Assembly: GCA_031761405.1 (NCBI GenBank)
Contig: JASEVX010000003.1
Coordinates: forward strand, 18,066,489-18,130,488
Direction of reading: 5' to 3'
DNA length: 64,000 nucleotides
Origin: Serripes groenlandicus
Taxonomy: Eukaryota; Mollusca; Bivalvia; Cardiida; Cardiidae
In this document: piece after piece, positions 45,511 through 55,165 of the stretch
Layout of the letters: each line of letters begins with the position of its first letter
How positions within the stretch are numbered: position 1 is the first letter of the stretch
Translations under genes and position numbers: made by a program
Notes under the pieces: generated by a model
The model's database searches: none
What the model was told of the DNA's origin: nothing
Seen by the model: only the letters and a program-made list of their open reading frames with translations

Positions 45511-46860
45511 ATGAGACTCCCATACAGACTGGTTTACAGAGAAGTCAAAGTTTTGTTCACCAAAAACCATCAGAAGCCTACATAAAGAGTGGGACACAGT
45601 CTGAAAGTGTTCCAGTGTTCAGAAGCCGAAGTGTATCAGATTCCAAAGTTCCACAAGAACACCAGACTGGTATTTCATATTCAAATAAACAACATTCTAA
45701 TTCAAGCAAAGTTATTGACAGTGTACAAGTCTGTGGTAACAATATCTCTGGGAAATCAGACAAGGACTACACTGCTCTGAGAACTTCAGACAGTTTAAAG
45801 AGATCTGGAAAAGATCTTCCTAAAGCAGCTTTAAGCCTTTCTGACAAACCTCCTGTTCCTTCACCTAAAAAACAATCTGTCGTTGCCAATGGGGATGCTA
45901 GAGTGAGATCAGTTGAAGCTGGTTCCTTACCTCCTAGGGCACCAAAGAGACATTCATTTGCTTTAGGAACGGAATCAAAGCTAAAGAATCAAACTAATAC
46001 ATTATTTTTGCATGGTATCCAGCATCAGGATTCATCAGATTCAGGAAATGATATTAAAACTGTTGATTCAAAATCGCAATCAGAGTTCAGCGACAACCAG
46101 CAAAATGGTGAACCAAAGGATGTAAAGTTTAAAAGCAAGTTTGCTAATATCCTCATTTCTGGATCTAATATAGACAGGAGGAAATCCACCACTGACCTCA
46201 TAAGTGAGACAAGAGACTCCTACAGGTCTCTATCATCACATGACAATAAGACAGCGATAAGATCAGAGACAACCTCCTTTAAGGTGACAGACACTGGGTA
46301 CAGGGCTCATAAATCACTTGAAAAGACAAGTGTGAAAACCGATACTGATAGCGATAGCAGATTAACTCCTAATATCGAATGGTTGGAGGACAAAAAGAGA
46401 ACAATCCCTACGCCCAACGAACTTGACAATTTGATGTCCTCCATGGACATCGAGGCAGCTTTTTCCCAAATCTTAGACGCAGTAGAAACCGCTCCGACCA
46501 ACGGGGATTTTGTTGACACTCAGGCACCAGACTCTCCTATCATGGAGGAGGAAAGTGAATCTTCGACAAGCTCTGTGATTGAACTGACAACTATCGCCCA
46601 ATCCAAACTAAACATGGACAATGATCTCAAAAGGAATACAAATAATTTGGATAATCATAAAGTTATTCCAAATGAGTCTGTGAAAACAAGTGAAAACGAT
46701 AGACACAATGATATTCAGAATGAACTTGGAGATGAAAGTGTTCCGAAGCAATCAGATGATATTATGGGTTCAGTGACACAGAATGGAGTTTTAAATGATG
46801 TGGGTGCAGACCAATGCCATGGTGCAATAAATTATGGTGGAAATAAAGTCAAGTCTGAAA
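45511..46860 (+). CDS. Exon 1 in window: 450-codon Ser/Lys-rich disordered region
   Basis: The exon follows a clear acceptor (TATTTTGTAG) and ends before donor GTAAGA; it is 1350 bp, phase 1 on both sides, so it could be skipped or duplicated without a frameshift. The translation has no globular domain I recognise. It is rich in Ser, Asp, Asn and Lys and looks disordered. Short proline motifs occur near residues 111-120 (PPVPSPKK) and 139-148 (LPPRAPKRHS), possible SH3 or kinase-target sites. Around residues 306-325 a stretch with LMSSMDIEAAFSQILDAV looks like an amphipathic helix, followed by an acidic Ser-rich patch (EEESESSTSS). A start codon upstream at 45423 keeps the frame open but lies in the intron, inside repeat sequence, so it is not taken as a start. 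Length, composition and splice signals make it a convincing real exon. Confidence 0.85.
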
Positions 46861-46867
46861 GTAAGAT

Positions 46868-47060
46868 ATTTTAAATCTCTCCTATGTACAACAAATCCGC
46901 AGTAGACGACTTTCCTATAATACAGTTGAAAATATGGAAAATACTTGATGTATCCATTAATTATGGAAAGATATGAAAACATTGTTGTAAATTTTTGCCA
47001 CAATGTTTGCAAGAGTCGCCTGATGCATATGCATCAAAAGATATCTGCATGTTGGTTTAA
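46868..47060 (-). mobile_element. TTAA-MITE type B, diverged
   Basis: CTCTCCTATGTACAACAAATC to CATGTTGGTTTAA, starting 8 bp after the exon 1 donor. Confidence 0.7.
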
Positions 47061-47075
47061 TTGGAACTGTATTAT

Positions 47076-47306
47076 TTAACCCTTTCCCACATACAACAAT
47101 TCTGCAGACGACGACTTTGAACATATTTTGTCAAAAAATAAAAAAATCTCTATATTTGAATGGATAACCTATGACTAAAAGTGGAAAACATTGTGTCAAA
47201 AGGAGAAATTGCTCGTTTTGAGCAATTTCTTCTTTTGTCACTATGTTTTCAAAAAGCCGTCTACTCCAGAGGCATCAGAAAGCGTATATATGAGGGAAAG
47301 GGTTAA
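47076..47306 (-). mobile_element. TTAA-MITE type A, complete
   Basis: TTAACCCTTTCCCACATACA to TATGAGGGAAAGGGTTAA; left end type B, right end type A, body type A. Core GCTCGTTTTGAGC. Confidence 0.92.
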
Positions 47307-47391
47307 ACAGAGTTGAAAACATTATTGGAAGAGAGGTAATTTATTATAAGTCGGTTGTCTGCTGTAAGGCATCTTGAAGAGGATCAATATT

Positions 47392-47625
47392 CTAGCCCTT
47401 TCCCACATACAACAGATCTGCAGCAGACGATTTTGAAAACATTTAGTTAAAAATATGGTTAAGCTCTATAAATGAAACTTTAAATATTGAATTATAAATA
47501 AGGGTTCAAAACATTGTGACAAAAGGAGAAATTGCTTGTTTTAAGCAATTTCTTCTTTTGTCTCAAAGTTTTTTTAAGTCATACGCAGAGGCGTCAGAAA
47601 GTGTCTATATGTGGGAAAGGGCTAG
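47392..47625 (-). mobile_element. TTAA-MITE type B flanked by CTAG
   Basis: CTAGCCCTTTCCCACATACA to TATGTGGGAAAGGGCTAG; both flanks read CTAG instead of TTAA. Confidence 0.92.
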
Positions 47626-47998
47626 ATTAGGTTCTCTGCACATTTGAAATTCTTTCCTCAACACACTCTTGTCTGCAGCTCAAAGTTTTTTTAAGAATTA
47701 TAATTAGATATATATCAAGGAAAAGGCCTGTTGTGTTGAGGTGATGCTATCAACAGGTTTCAAATTGAGGGTTTCATGCAAAACGGTTGTAACTACATCT
47801 TATTCAAGAAATGCTGACAAGGGTCCAAGGGTCCTGAGACGACCAAGTACATTTGCATGTAAATATGCAAACTGAATGTCTAAAATGCATGCAGAAATGC
47901 ATATAAACATGGTATTTACCTGAGCCATTTGGCCATGATAATTTCATGCTTCATAAACTTTACAGCAAAATAATTACTTTAAACAATCTAATAAGTTA

Positions 47999-48208
47999 TT
48001 AACCCTTTCCCACATACAACACATTGCAGCAGACGACTTTGGAAACATACTGTAAAAAAAAGTAATCATTCTCTTTAAATAAAGTTGAAAACATTGTAGA
48101 AAAGGGAGAGATTGCTCATTATGAGCAATTTCTCCTTTTGTCACAATGTTTTCAAGGGTTGTCTGCTGCAGAGGCTTCAGAAAGTGTCTTTTTGTGGGAT
48201 AGGGTTAA
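47999..48208 (-). mobile_element. TTAA-MITE type B, complete
   Basis: TTAACCCTTTCCCACATACA to TTGTGGGATAGGGTTAA; core GCTCATTATGAGC. Confidence 0.9.
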
Positions 48209-48267
48209 AACATCAAAGGATTTTGTTTATTAATAATGAGCTATGTAATAAATAAGTTACTGTTTAA

Positions 48268-48452
48268 GCTAACTCCATCCCACATGCAACAAATCTACAG
48301 CATAATACCTCGAAAACATGTAGGCAGTAGGAAAATCTCTAAATATAAAACTATACATATTTAATAAATTGAAAACATTGTGGAAAATGGAGAAAATTGC
48401 TCATTTTGTCTGCTGCGGATGCGTCAAAATTTGTCTGCAAGTAGGAAAGGGT
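48268..48452 (-). mobile_element. TTAA-MITE type B, internal deletion
   Basis: AACTCCATCCCACATGCAAC to GCAAGTAGGAAAGGGTA; the right half of the core is missing. Confidence 0.75.
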
Positions 48453-48731
48453 ACCTTTCTTAATGTTATTTTATTTTCCAAATTGAATGAAAAGCCAAAA
48501 AGAAATTGATAATCTAGGCTTATACAGGTCAAATTGAGATTTAGCTGATTATTGTATGAAAAAGACATGTTTGTCATTATGAGTACCGGTAATGTTTAAA
48601 AGATTCGTCGTCCCAAACTGTTTGCAAGAAGTTATTCACATTAGGAATAGTGTCAATTTAATGACTGAAAACAAATATTTACATTATTTTGTAAATTTTA
48701 TTGCTAGTAGTTAAAGTAATAAAGGTAAATG

Positions 48732-48962
48732 TTCAACCCTTTCCCACATACAACAAATCTGAAGCAGATGACTTTGAAATTACCTGGGCAATAATATGGG
48801 AAATCTTTATAACTGAAAGAATAATTTGATTTAGTTGAGTTGAAAACAATTTGCCAAAAGGAAAATTGTTTATGATGTGCAATTTCTCCATTTGTCTAAA
48901 TGTTTTCAAAAGTCGTCTGCTGCAGATGCTTAAAAATGCATCTGCAGGTGGAAAAGGGTGAA
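48732..48962 (-). mobile_element. TTAA-MITE type B, complete
   Basis: TTCAACCCTTTCCCACATAC to GCAGGTGGAAAAGGGTGAA, without intact TTAA flanks. Confidence 0.88.
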
Positions 48963-49116
48963 CTTAAAAGTAGAATTAATCGATACAAATATTTTTTGAC
49001 ACTTCTGCAGCAGACTGCAGCAGACAACTAATTAGAACAATGAAACATGTTTTTCTCTCAGATTGTTACAATAACAGACATGCTTTGCAATTTCACAATT
49101 CTTCTATTATTTACAG

Positions 49117-49678
49117 AAACAATTCAATTACGCAGTGACCTCTCCCTTGATCTTGATGTTTCCCAGCATCCAGAAACAAGCAGTGCAATATCGGTCATAC
49201 ATGGGGATGATGGAACGGTAACCATCCAAGAGGTAAACAGAAAAGAAGAGGGAGACGCCATTATAACAGAATGGAAGAAAGTCAGCCGGTCTAACAGTAA
49301 ATCTGAAGTGCGTGAAACTGACACAGTTGTGGAGAAGAGGATTACCTCCCCTGGTGGTAACTCGCATGTGTACGAGAAAGATGTTTCAAAGACAAAAAGA
49401 AAACTTACCTCACGAGGTTCTGAGTACTTTTCCAGAAATCATTACAATATTCGGAAGAGAAAAGACCTGGAAGGCATGGAGATTGTTGAACATGAACTGG
49501 ACTCAGAATCGGCAAACATGTCCGTGTCTAAAAATGAATCGTGGGGTGAAAGGTCAGAGGCCAAGGTCATTCTGAATCGTGATGGTAACAATGAGATAAA
49601 ACCAAAGAGGCTTTCAATAACAAAGAATGATACAGATGGTAAATCTGAAGCTGATTTAAAAGTAGAGGAGAAAGCAAG
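49117..49678 (+). CDS. Exon 2: 187-codon charged linker region
   Basis: The acceptor is ATTATTTACAG and the donor GTTTGT follows AAAGCAAG. The exon enters in phase 1 and leaves in phase 2, the only asymmetric exon here. The product is highly charged, with segments such as TIQEVNRKEEGDAIITEWKK, a Ser/Arg patch (SRSNSK) and a basic run (KTKRKLTSRG, NIRKRKD). There is no Ig, kinase or SH3 fold that I can see; it continues the disordered region of the preceding exon. Frame continuity with both neighbours is exact. The donor is followed after about 20 bp by a SINE. Confidence 0.8.
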
Positions 49679-49689
49679 GTTTGTATATT

Positions 49690-49941
49690 TGTATGATTTT
49701 ACGTAGCTTTCACCAACAAAAAAAGATCAGTTATATCTTTCCTTGGTAAGTCACCAGTATTACGGGTTGATCTATCCTTACACCAGGGAATCAGTTGATA
49801 TGCTAACCCCACAATCCTGAGCGCCAAGTAGGGAAAGCCATTACTACCATTTTTAAAGTCTTTAGTATGTCCTGGCTGTGAATCAAACCCGCAACCTGCC
49901 ACTCGTAAGGCGGTAGCTCTCCCACTACACTACTAACGCCG
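49690..49941 (-). mobile_element. SINE with a third tRNA-like head
   Basis: Minus-strand head TAGTGTAGTGGGAGAGCTACC and B-box-like GGGTTTGATTC, then GTAATGGCTTTCCC, TGGTGTAAGGATAGATC and GTGACTTACC. It begins about 12 bp after the exon 2 donor. Confidence 0.75.
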
Positions 49942-50249
49942 AAAGCAAGGCAAATTAATCCTTTGACTCGTATCATCCATTATGATAATTATATCAATTG
50001 ACAGCATTCACATTGTTGATATGGCTAGGTTTTCATTGACTAAAACTAATACTTGTTGCTTCAGACAAAATGTATCTAATTCATAGAGTTGACCATTGAT
50101 GAAGTCAATCTGACGTATCAAGTATGTGCCACCATAGCAAAATGATGAAATTGCATGGTTGTGCATGTTTGTATTGTTGTTTCACATCAATCCCATTCTA
50201 ATCATATATTTTTGTTTTTAGGGTTTTCTCACTCGATCAATTTTACATT

Positions 50250-50480
50250 TTAACCCTTTCCCTCATACGACAATTCTGTAGCAGACGACTTTCAACATAT
50301 TATGTCAAAAGATAGAAAATCTCTGTAATTGAATGGATAACCTATGACTAAAAGTGGAAAACATTGTGGCAAAAGGAGAGATTGCTTGTTTTGAGCAATT
50401 TCTTCTTTTTGTCACTATGTTTTCAAAAAGCCGTCTGCTGCAGAGGGGTCAGAAAACGTCTATATGAGGGAAAGCGTTAG
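50250..50480 (-). mobile_element. TTAA-MITE type A, complete
   Basis: TTAACCCTTTCCCTCATACG to TATGAGGGAAAGCGTTAG, about 120 bp before exon 3. Confidence 0.93.
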
Positions 50481-50603
50481 AAGGTTGCAACAATTCTGGC
50501 TATTCCCATTAAGACTTACACAATTTATCTGTTTGCCACAATCCTTAAGTTCAAGTCTCCTGTGTTTCGAAATACTTAAAAATAATTAATAAAATAATTG
50601 CAG

Positions 50604-50728
50604 TATAAAACCAGCTGACAGATCCAGTGCAGGGACCAAGGCTAGCAGTGGATATGGAAGTGTATCTCCTTCAGACGATGACCATGACCTTGGTGCTGTG
50701 GTGGAAGCTCACCTCGGACGACCTTCAG
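50604..50728 (+). CDS. Exon 3: short 42-codon linker
   Basis: The exon follows ATAATTGCAG. The split codon AG|T restores the frame from exon 2, and translation reads through a Gly/Ser/Asp-rich linker (GYGSVSPSDDDHD, then VVEAHLGRPSG) to donor GTGCGA. It leaves in phase 1, matching the first Ig exon. The donor is weaker than the others (GTGCGA rather than GTAAGT), but codon content and frame agreement on both sides support it. It links the disordered region to the Ig array. Confidence 0.7.
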
Positions 50729-50747
50729 GTGCGATAACATAACTCTT

Positions 50748-51475
50748 CCCCTTAACTCTTCCCCTTAACTCTTTCCAATTTGCAGACGCATCTGCAGCAG
50801 ATGAATATTGAACATTATTAATTAACTATTGCGTATTTGACGCGATACTAGAACAACCGTAGAGCTAATACAGAACAAAAGAAGACAATATTTGCTAAAA
50901 CTCGCCTAATATGGACCAAGTCGGCCAATATGAATTTCTGCCGTTTTCATTGGCTACAAAACTCGCCAAATACGAAATCTGAGGAATGGACCATTTTCAT
51001 TGGCTGTCGAAACTCGCCTTATACGAGAATGGTGGAACACAAAAATGAATTAGGTAGCCGTCTTTTTTAAAGATCAACGCATTGAATTGACAAAGTAACC
51101 GATTTTAACTTATATTTTCCGCCATATTAACCATTAATTGTTTATTTAAGATTATAACTAAAGACTCATGTATTTATAAAAAAGTTGATTAATAAAATAC
51201 TTATTAATTAGGTGATTTCATATTGGCCGAGTTATTTGTCCTCTGTCAGCAGTATTGTCCTTCGCCCTTCGGGCTCAGGCCAATACTGCATACCTCGGAC
51301 AAATAACTCGGCCAATATGAAATCACCTAATTAATAACATTATAATATTAATTTCACCTATTGCCAAAATATTTGTAACTCTACTGATGGCAGGTTCATT
51401 ATGAGAGATATTTGACATTTTTAATGAGTTCAAAGTCGTCTGCTGCAGATTATTGTTGTATGTGGGAATTGGTGA
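50748..51475 (+). mobile_element. TTAA-MITE type B split by a hairpin element
   Basis: Left part TTAACTCTTTCCAATTTGC to about 50820; right part from about 51360 (GCCAAAATATTTGTAACTC) to TATGTGGGAATTGG. Confidence 0.65.
50822..51358. mobile_element. Foldback element with a 41-bp perfect hairpin
   Basis: Arms 51201-51241 and 51297-51337 are perfect inverted repeats, with an inner stem (CAGTATTG, GCCC/GGGC, CAATACTG). Upstream are related motifs GTCGGCCAATATGAA and three AACTCGCC copies spaced 44-65 bp. No coding frame. Confidence 0.75.
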
Positions 51476-51537
51476 ATAACAGTTTCAGATGTCTGGATTA
51501 CATTAGGAGTAGATGTATGCCTGTTGTTTCCATATTA

Positions 51538-52582
51538 TTAGTCGCCGGGCAGAAGCCCGCGACTTCTATTTTTAATAGCTTTTCGGAAATCACATGGGAG
51601 GGCGGCTTATTATTAGAAAGAAACAAATCTAGATGATTTGAACATATTACAATTGTGGTTGTTTACGAACACTAATAAATGACACATCTAAAATGAAATA
51701 AATATTCCGATTGTTTAATGTTTGCAGTTTTTTTTATTTCACTCGCATTTAAGTTTTTTGTCTTATTTACGAAGACAAAAGTGGTCCCTTCAAGACGTGA
51801 ACCAACACCCCCTAATGCAGACTCTTATGTGTCATCATTGAGGTCAATTTCGGATTCTCCTTTTAATAGCAATTTTAACTTACTAAATGTTGTTTTCATG
51901 TTCAAAGAGATGTCTTGATTTGTGTAGAATTCATTTAATAATGTTAATCCATGAATATCTAAAGTAGGAACTGTTTCTAAGCTAAATATAGACCCTATTC
52001 TGTTGTGTAGTTTCGTGACCTTTAACATCGATTTTCGCGCATGCGCATTTCGATATGAAAAAGCGAGTGATATTATTTTATTTTAGACAAGTACAAGACG
52101 AATGTTTGACGCAAAGCGTCAAAGAGAAGCCGCAATATTTCGTTGTACATGTAGAAATAAGAAAAAAAGAACATTTTTAAATCCACAAACAATAGAACAA
52201 TTTAAACTGTAGACGGTAATGCTGATATATTTCTCCTTTTGAAGACTTTTGTTTTCTTCAAATTACCTCCCTTTAAAGCAATACCAGGATATTTACCTTG
52301 TGATTCGAATAAGATTGACAAACATTGAAATTATATGAATTAATACTATTATTTAAATAAGTAACAACAGCAAAATTAAATTTAAGCCAGATAAATGTGT
52401 ACACATTTCGTTAATTTTGTATAGATACCCTAATGTATAGGTATGTATATAAAATTTATAAGCAAATGTTTTCATTACTACGTTCCTAATGTTTGAATAG
52501 ACTAAGGAAAGTCAAGAATACATAAATAAATCAATGCAGTCTTTTCCGGCGACATTGATGCCTTGCATCAACTTTCTCTTGT
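51538..52582 (+). mobile_element. Helentron/HINE-like non-autonomous element, 1.05 kb
   Basis: Second copy with the same GTCGCCGGGC left hairpin and CCGGCGAC plus TTGATGC/GCATCAA right end. The first about 450 bp and last about 80 bp match the 24091 copy; the middle does not. It lies in the intron between exons 3 and 4. Confidence 0.6.
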
Positions 52583-52590
52583 ACACTACT

Positions 52591-52821
52591 TTTATCCCTT
52601 TCCAACATACAGATGCTTTCTGTTGCCTCTGCAGGAGATGACTTTTGAAAACATTGTGATAAGAGGGAAAATTGCTCATAATGAGCAATTTCTGCTTTAG
52701 CTAAAATGTATTCAACTCTTTTTAATGCTTAAACTATCATTAATGCAGATTTTTCACGTTTTTGCCAAAATGTTTTCAAAGTAATCTGCTGAAGATTTGT
52801 TGTAGGTGGGAAAGGGTTGAG
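52591..52821 (+). mobile_element. TTAA-MITE type B, nearly complete
   Basis: TATCCCTTTCCAACATACAG to GTAGGTGGGAAAGGGTTGA, starting 9 bp after the Helentron-like end; core GCTCATAATGAGC. Confidence 0.87.
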
Positions 52822-53145
52822 GGTACCTGGTAAAATTGCTTCAATCAGAGATGATACATTTGAGTCCGTTCAGCATTGAATTTGAAAGTCGAACAAAAGC
52901 ATGGTATATAAACCTGCCTTTTCTAGAACTCTGTGACTTAATTATCTGAAAATGGATGGCTCCACGTGAAATGGTTATATTTGAGCAATTACTCCTTTAA
53001 CCTCAATGTTGTCAGAAGACCTCTGCATCAGCGATAGTATTAAATTAAAAGCAAAAGTATGAAAACAAAAAAGGAAAAATGCGAAATGACATGCAATTGC
53101 CACAATCATAATGTGCTGACATTCATAAAATTAGTTTTAATGAGC

Positions 53146-53378
53146 TTAACCCTTTCCCTATTATAGACGCTTTCTGACACCTCTGCAGCAGACGGCTTTT
53201 TGAAAAACATAGTGACAAAAGAAGAAATTGCACAAAACGTGCAATTTCTCCTTTTGCCACAATTTTTTTCCCACTTTAAGTGATAGGTTATCCATTCAAT
53301 TATAGAGATTTTCTAATTTTTGACAAAATATGTTCAAAGTCGTCTGCTGCAGAATTATCGTATGAAGGAAAGGGTTAA
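53146..53378 (+). mobile_element. TTAA-MITE type A, complete
   Basis: TTAACCCTTTCCCTATTATA to GTATGAAGGAAAGGGTTAA; core GCACAAAACGTGC. Confidence 0.93.
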
Positions 53379-53694
53379 CCGTTTTAAATTAAACCAGAAA
53401 ATATTATGGCTGTCCATATATTTAGAATAATGTGACTGATATATATGTAATTTAATAAGGCAGATAGGATTTACATCTTTAGGTTAAAAACATCCTACTG
53501 AATTGTTAATTTTTAAATAAGAAACTTTTTGTTGTATATTAGTCCGGTTTTGAGTCATACCGCACACAACAACTGACTTTAGACGCTTTAACTCTTTGCA
53601 TGCTAAATTATTTTCGTCTGCTATATTTTCGTCTGCAAAATTTTGAATAAATATTTATTTTCCCCAAATGTCTACAGACATTGAATCGGAGTGA

Positions 53695-53760
53695 CAAACA
53701 GTTTGGATCTCAGATCAGTCCTCACGTTTTGTCGGGACTGATCTGGATCCAAACTGTTTG
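53695..53760. repeat. Hairpin with about 26-bp arms
   Basis: CAAACAGTTTGGATC and AGATCAGTCC at the left face GGACTGATCT and GATCCAAACTGTTTG at the right; one small mismatch patch. Probably a short MITE. Confidence 0.85.
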
Positions 53761-53796
53761 CAAATGTCATGAACGGTTTACAAAACCCGCCGCTAG

Positions 53797-54004
53797 CGTT
53801 TCTGACGCCTCTGCAGCAGACAGCTTTTTGAAAACATAGTGACGGAAAAGAAGAAATTGCACAAAACGTGCAATTTCTCCTTTTGCCACAATGTTTTCCA
53901 CTTTTTGTAATAGGTTATCCATTCAATTATGGAGATTTTTTATTTTTGGACAGAAAACGTTCAAAGTCGTCTGCTGCAGAATTGTCGTATGAGGGAAAGA
54001 GTTA
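53797..54004 (+). mobile_element. TTAA-MITE type A, left 20 bp missing
   Basis: Starts at TTTCTGACGCCTCTGCAG and ends GTATGAGGGAAAGAGTTAA, shared with the next copy; core GCACAAAACGTGC. Confidence 0.9.
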
Positions 54005-54200
54005 ACCCTTTCTAACACATAGTATATGTGCAGCAGATGACCCTTATCACCTTTAATGAAAGTTTATATTAATAAAATGACTTGAAAACATTGTGGCAAA
54101 CGAGAAATTGCTCAATTTGAGCAATTTCACGTTTTGCCACAATGTTTACAAAAAAAAAATGTCTTCTGCACAAAGGATATGCAAGTGGGAAAGGGTTTAA
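54001..54200 (-). mobile_element. TTAA-MITE type B abutting the previous copy
   Basis: TTAACCCTTTCTAACACATA to AAGTGGGAAAGGGTTTAA; core GCTCAATTTGAGC. Confidence 0.88.
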
Positions 54201-54327
54201 ATTGATCAAAGAACAAAATGATCTCAAGTGTTATAGTTGAATTATTTATTTGTTCCAATATTTCACTTACCGTCGCTATTGTCGTAGTCTTTATCACAAA
54301 TGTGAAAACAAAAAACAGTCTCATAAT

Positions 54328-54650
54328 TAAACCTTTCCCACATATAACGCTATAAAAATTATGAGCTTGAAGCAATTATCATTCTAATTACATTCTTCAA
54401 TTTTATAGTTGATACTTTTGCATATTCCAACAATTTTTTGAATACACAAACGTAAGATGACTTTTGAAATCATTGCTGTACATCTTCAGTAGAGGACTTT
54501 TGAAAACATTGTGGCCAAGGGAAGAAAGTGCACATGAGCAATAACTCATTTGGCCACGTGAATGTTTTCTACCTTATTTCAACATGATTTCACTTTCATT
54601 TATAGAGATTTCCTCCAGTGTTTTCAAGGTTGTTGAATATATTATGCTTG
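54328..54650 (+). mobile_element. TTAA-MITE fragments
   Basis: A stub AAACCTTTCCCACATATAAC at 54331 and a right-hand body from about 54480 (AGAGGACTTTTGAAAACATTG to GTTTTCAAGGTTG). Confidence 0.55.
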
Positions 54651-54810
54651 CCAAGTTTTCCCCCTTCAGGAAATAAAGATGCAATATTATAATACATTGA
54701 TATCGTATACTATCTTGTCATAATGTCAAGTGTCATCCCACCAATGGAAACACTTGACACCTTTATCCTTAAAGTCAGGCCCTGTAATGTAAGGGGTCAG
54801 AGCGATACCT

Positions 54811-55006
54811 GTTTACCTTTCCCACATTACAGCACAAATCTGCAGCAGGTGACTTTGAAAACATCTAGACAAATGTTGGAAAGTCTCAATAAATTTAAGT
54901 ATAATTATTGAATGAGTTAAACATTTTGTCAAAAAGAGAAATTGCTCAATGTTTTAAATCTGATATGTATGGGTATAAATGCATCTGCATGTTAGTTAGC
55001 GTTAAA
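54811..55006 (-). mobile_element. TTAA-MITE type B, core deleted
   Basis: TACCTTTCCCACATTACAGC, GACTTTGAAAACATCTAGAC and CATCTGCATGTTAG. Confidence 0.7.
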
Positions 55007-55165
55007 TCAAAGGTCTGGTGTTGATGTTCCATTTATGGACGACAAAAAACAAAACCTAGAAAGGCTAGAGTGATTTTGATACTGTTCATTATATATTATA
55101 TTGTATAATGTGCTCCTTTTATTTTATGTTTTTGCTTTTTTAATCAAAAGGCAGTCATACTCAAC

